From Cyclina sinensis (lineage: Eukaryota > Mollusca > Bivalvia > Venerida > Veneridae), in assembly GCA_012932295.1 (NCBI GenBank), contig JAAONU010000001.1:61258927-61322926 (forward strand): DNA of 64,000 nt. Reading direction: 5' to 3'. Made by a program: the position numbers and the translations under genes. Under the pieces are notes generated by a model that saw only the letters and a list, made by a program, of their open reading frames with translations, was not told where the DNA came from and searched no databases. Positions 62,701 to 64,000 of this stretch are shown piece after piece (position 1 is the first letter of the stretch; every line of letters begins with the position of its first letter).

Positions 62701-62850
62701 AAAAGAAACCTTTTTGAGAAACTCGTTAGACATTTTAACCATTCCAGTAAATGAACAGAAATAAAATTATAAAGTGACTAGAGTCCTATCTCTGTTTCAT
62801 TCTTTTACACGTCTTTCGTTTTGATAAATAACCTTTGGGTTGGAAAACAT
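53689..62850 (-). CDS. TEPSIN: Tepsin, AP-4 complex accessory protein (ENTH domain protein)
   Basis: In mammals tepsin rides on AP-4-coated vesicles leaving the trans-Golgi network. Ten exons join in phase on the minus strand to give 418 residues plus stop, with a possible first exon at 62833-62850. The ENTH domain (about residues 1-130) carries the diagnostic MLMKATSDDDKPLPGYVYNE and YNGPPDPLHGNVPYVMVRKT segments, close to human ILLKGTSDDD and GPPDPLHGNSLY. A MEGFGN motif in exon 6 recalls a GFGY-type linker. Exon 8 has an acidic GGWDDSDDDDIIDD stretch. Residues about 282-418 form a helical VHS/ENTH-like domain. The C-terminus (SDSQQIVDINS) lacks the AP-4 ear-binding motifs described for vertebrate tepsin. 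All junctions are GT-AG. Identity is strong; only the first exon is uncertain. Confidence 0.93.
53886..53960. repeat. Short 20-21-bp tandem repeat in tepsin intron
   Basis: About four copies of a gtcaaacctggcatgctcat-type unit with substitutions. Confidence 0.7.
54408..54542 (-). CDS. TEPSIN: Tepsin exon 10 (VHS/ENTH-like domain)
   Basis: The acceptor is atatttcag and the donor is AAAAAG|gtaaga; exactly 45 codons. It encodes SLMLIETLMNSDLVNLDRLT then a Lys-rich end (KSKSKK). Confidence 0.9.
55376..55580 (-). CDS. TEPSIN: Tepsin exon 9 (VHS/ENTH-like domain)
   Basis: The acceptor is attctacag and the donor is GTCATG|gtaaat; 205 nt ending in phase 0. It encodes helices containing LKRAQLKSFLMECSGLNCDK and VVEFLAVQLSSTSEQ, the start of the second helical domain known in tepsins. 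Confidence 0.9.
55994..56132 (-). CDS. TEPSIN: Tepsin exon 8 (acidic linker)
   Basis: The acceptor is catttacag and the donor is GACAG|gtatgt; 139 nt. It encodes GKAGGGWDDSDDDDIIDDVS, an acidic stretch with one Trp that could be a protein-binding patch (inference). Confidence 0.87.
56711..56920 (-). CDS. TEPSIN: Tepsin exon 7 (linker and predicted helix)
   Basis: The acceptor is tatgttgcag and the donor is CAAG|gtaaat; 210 nt. It starts with an amphipathic-looking ESLGESLKEGIFSLVEQLGE and continues into polar linker. The end of a DNA transposon lies about 43 bp upstream of the acceptor. Confidence 0.87.
56964..57580. mobile_element. Nonautonomous DNA transposon with about 38-bp terminal inverted repeats
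   Basis: Left end: tatatgaccgacgacacgag then aaaaagggcactcggaca. Right end inverse: tatatgacacacgacacggg then aaaaagggcactcggaca. Three mismatches are visible. The 617-bp interior has no coding frame I recognise. TSD boundaries are unclear. It lies in the tepsin intron between exons 6 and 7. Confidence 0.82.
58098..58181 (-). CDS. TEPSIN: Tepsin exon 6 (linker, MEGFGN)
   Basis: The acceptor is tgtttcag and the donor is AACA|gtaagt; 84 nt. It encodes a polar linker with RMEGFGNTSTSQ. The phase agrees with exons 5 and 7. Confidence 0.85.
58205..59135 (+). repeat. Tandem array of an about 150-bp unit (about 6 copies) in tepsin intron
   Basis: The motif gtcaaggtcaaataaatata or close variants recurs at 58265, 58419, 58571, 58705, 58858 and 59007 (spacings 154, 152, 134, 153, 149). 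Each unit also has ttgtccaaaggggtgttgtg and agtatgaagtaaatccactt. The array begins with a unique ctttgacctttgatctgag head and ends in cagacggactgatgg, like the ends of the single-unit repeat at 12.6 kb. Frames within it are not genes. Confidence 0.92.
59468..59611 (-). CDS. TEPSIN: Tepsin exon 5 (end of ENTH, GPPDPLHGN motif)
   Basis: The acceptor is atctttgtag and the donor is CACTT|gtaagt; 144 nt. It encodes YNGPPDPLHGNVPYVMVRKT then AHSLSEMLFTMDT. GPPDPLHGN is the clearest tepsin signature in the window. Confidence 0.94.
59737..60023 (-). mobile_element. tRNA-derived SINE (antisense to +) with 17-bp TSD
   Basis: Perfect direct repeats agtcagtttgaatctat lie at 59737-59753 and 60007-60023. 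The insert 59754-60006 reads on the minus strand as a truncated tRNA-like head (accaggggtcccaagttcga then tccccc, a B box), a body, and an A-rich/TAGA tail. It is in the same orientation as tepsin, in the intron between exons 4 and 5. Confidence 0.85.
60425..60518 (-). CDS. TEPSIN: Tepsin exon 4 (ENTH)
   Basis: The acceptor is ctgtttag and the donor is GACAA|gtaagt; 94 nt. It encodes VLKLMKYVVEHGHPNFRLGL then LKKSAGIKEAT, like the human VLKILLYLCSHG region. Confidence 0.92.
60845..60936 (-). CDS. TEPSIN: Tepsin exon 3 (ENTH)
   Basis: The acceptor is ttgcacag and the donor is ATTAAG|gtcagt; 92 nt ending in phase 0. It encodes ISLESDENSEALVDFLAERL and onward to HVKIK, corresponding to ENTH helices 2-3 of tepsin. 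Confidence 0.9.
60985..61305 (-). mobile_element. tRNA-derived SINE, same family as the copy at 59.75-60.0 kb
   Basis: On the minus strand the head reads ggtccagtggtagctcactg, then gactagtaattcagg, then gtgagttcgattcccttctc (A box, anticodon arm, B box). The body shares segments with the neighbouring copy: cttctcctccacaaac-like sequence, aatgttaaa-type joins, and ggtaccaac near the tail. It lies in the tepsin intron between exons 2 and 3. Confidence 0.78.
61591..61663 (-). CDS. TEPSIN: Tepsin exon 2 (ENTH, TSDDD motif)
   Basis: The acceptor is ttctattctag and the donor is GCCA|gtatcc; 73 nt, leaving one base. It encodes ISMLMKATSDDDKPLPGYVY then NEVA. With exon 3 it reads NEVAKIS, matching the human EEIAKIS. 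Confidence 0.9.
62370..62575 (+). repeat. Probable LINE 3' end fragment
   Basis: The stretch ggaccccattggaaataagc is followed about 150 bp later by ctctgaataaatcgaaatcg, a poly(A)-signal-like and short-repeat tail. I recall this style from 3' UTRs of mollusc LINEs. No coding part remains. Confidence 0.4.
62833..62850 (-). CDS. TEPSIN: Candidate tepsin exon 1
   Basis: ATG at 62850-62848 starts MFSNPK, with donor CCAAAG|gttatt in the phase exon 2 needs (phase 0). The product MFSNPKISMLMKATSDDD fits the start of an ENTH first helix. The frame stays open upstream to another ATG at 62919 (MALKLLLQ). The donor is weak and another exon could serve, so this is tentative. Confidence 0.4.
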
Positions 62851-63222
62851 GTCAACATCCGGTTGTCTGCTCGCGCTAATTTTGAAAAGAGAATTTTGAA
62901 GCAAAAGTTTTAAAGCCATAGCCTTTCGGGTTTCAGTTAAAGTTTTTATATCTAATCAAATATTGCAAAATGTTTAGAACCTAGACGAAAGAGATGATTT
63001 TTTTTCATTAAAGGTAAAAGTTGATCGGTACCATATGAATTAGGATCGCGAAAACAGACGACATTTTTTCCTCTTCTAAAGATTAAATTTAAAGAGACTA
63101 AACTTTTTACTGCCGACTGAAGGAACCGTGAAATATTAAACAAGTTTATATCACTTGTGAAGCAAATCAGACTTATTTAGTCCGAACGTTTTGTAGTAGA
63201 TGGATTTGATGTTACTTTACAG

Positions 63223-63592
63223 GTCAGATCCACAGACACTTGTTTAGAAGCGAATATAAGGCATTTATGAATGGCCATTCTCCAGTATATAGTATTATTT
63301 CAGGTCGTGAAAAATCACTTTTGATGGAAACAAATGTGATTTTCTCCGTAACAAAGTGGAGTTATTGGTAGTGACATATATCATTGGAAAGGGTATATAT
63401 TACAGGTATGAAATGATGCTAGAATTATTCTGAAAGTGCATTTGTGTTTCTGCAGCGACTTGATAAATGTGCTTCGGTTTTGTTTGTTAACATTTCGAAG
63501 TTGGTTATCTTGTACTATAATACTATATACTGGAGAATGGCCATTCATAAATGCCTTATATTCGCTTCTTAACAAGTGTCTGTGGTCAGATC
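63223..63592. mobile_element. 354-bp MITE with about 70-bp inverted ends and 8-bp TSD
   Basis: The ends are cacagacacttgtttagaag (from 63231) and the inverse cttcttaacaagtgtctgtg (to 63584). The complementarity continues through gaatggccattctccagtat. Direct repeats GTCAGATC flank it at 63223-63230 and 63585-63592. There is no coding capacity. An 8-bp TSD with CA-starting ends suggests hAT-type mobilisation, by inference. Confidence 0.88.
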
Positions 63593-63622
63593 CTCACTAG
63601 GTGTGGTCAGTTGTTTTAGTGG

Positions 63623-63830
63623 AGGCACCTTGGTCCTGGGGTAGAGCGCAGGGCTCCGGATCCGGAGGTCGCAGGTTGGAATCCTGTCAGAGGCAAGATT
63701 CTCTCATGATCTTCACATTCCTCCATGCTGCGCAGATTCTGGTTTGGAACCCAGGAAGCAGTCATTGACTGATGAATCTAAGTTGTAAGAACTGGTATCG
63801 CAATTGATGTAAAATAAATGAGTCTAAACT
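63623..63830 (+). mobile_element. tRNA-derived SINE, different family
   Basis: The head has ggcaccttggtcctggggta then gagcgc (A box), an anticodon stem-loop in ctccggatccggag, and B box ggttggaatcc, closing with gaggca. An unrelated body runs to an AT-rich end (aaataaatgagtctaaacta). Confidence 0.7.
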
Positions 63831-64000
63831 AAATTTAGTTCTTTCAGTTTCTGTCTGAAAATACATAACATAAAATGCCCATTGTCATTTTGGTTGAAGG
63901 AATTGTTAATGGCCAATTTTTCTACATCTTAAGCCTAAAAACAGAAGTGATTTAAAACAAAATGTATATAAACTTGTTCAGTTTATCTGCCTGTAAATGC

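Overview
The window is AT-rich animal DNA with long introns, GT-AG splicing and many interspersed repeats. Two conserved metazoan genes and a set of repeats resembling those I associate with bivalve genomes suggest a mollusc, probably a bivalve. That placement is inference; no species marker is present.

Left part (1-15.6 kb, + strand): the 3' two-thirds of a myocardin-related transcription factor (MRTF/MKL) gene. Six exons join in perfect phase (1730-1805, 7601-7762, 8597-11780, 12107-12239, 12436-12508, 13853-14694) and encode 1489 residues: RPEL2, RPEL3, basic region, Gln-rich segment, SAP domain, Ser/Pro repeats, coiled coil with polyQ, and an acidic C-terminal activation region. The start codon and RPEL1 lie left of the window. 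Introns carry a 72-bp duplication, a 44-bp minisatellite and a dispersed repeat.

Middle (about 15.6-53.6 kb): a gene-poor interval of about 38 kb. It holds tandem repeats, a 432-bp tandem duplication, a 476-bp fold-back element with target-site duplication (TSD), hairpin elements, a tRNA-derived SINE, a 5'-truncated LINE with a 686-codon open reverse-transcriptase ORF, an endonuclease fragment and a dead Tc1/mariner copy with recognisable inverted ends. The stretch from about 27.6 to 53 kb is built of three diverged, collinear tandem copies of a noncoding segment of several kilobases. The insertions above sit at different points in individual copies.

Right part (53.7-62.9 kb, - strand): a complete or nearly complete tepsin gene (accessory protein of the AP-4 adaptor complex). 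Ten phase-compatible exons encode 418 residues, with an ENTH domain and a C-terminal VHS/ENTH-like domain; a candidate first exon lies at 62833-62850. Its introns carry a 150-bp tandem array, two antisense SINEs of one family, a DNA transposon remnant with terminal inverted repeats, and a LINE 3' end. Upstream, at 63.2-63.8 kb, are a 354-bp MITE with 8-bp TSD and another tRNA-derived SINE.

The two genes converge across the repeat-rich interval. MRTF is an actin-regulated SRF coactivator and tepsin is a trafficking adaptor; nothing suggests a functional link. I did not find a new multi-gene system. The most unusual items are the triplicated intergenic segment, the compound fold-back element and the intronic amplification of one unit of a dispersed repeat.
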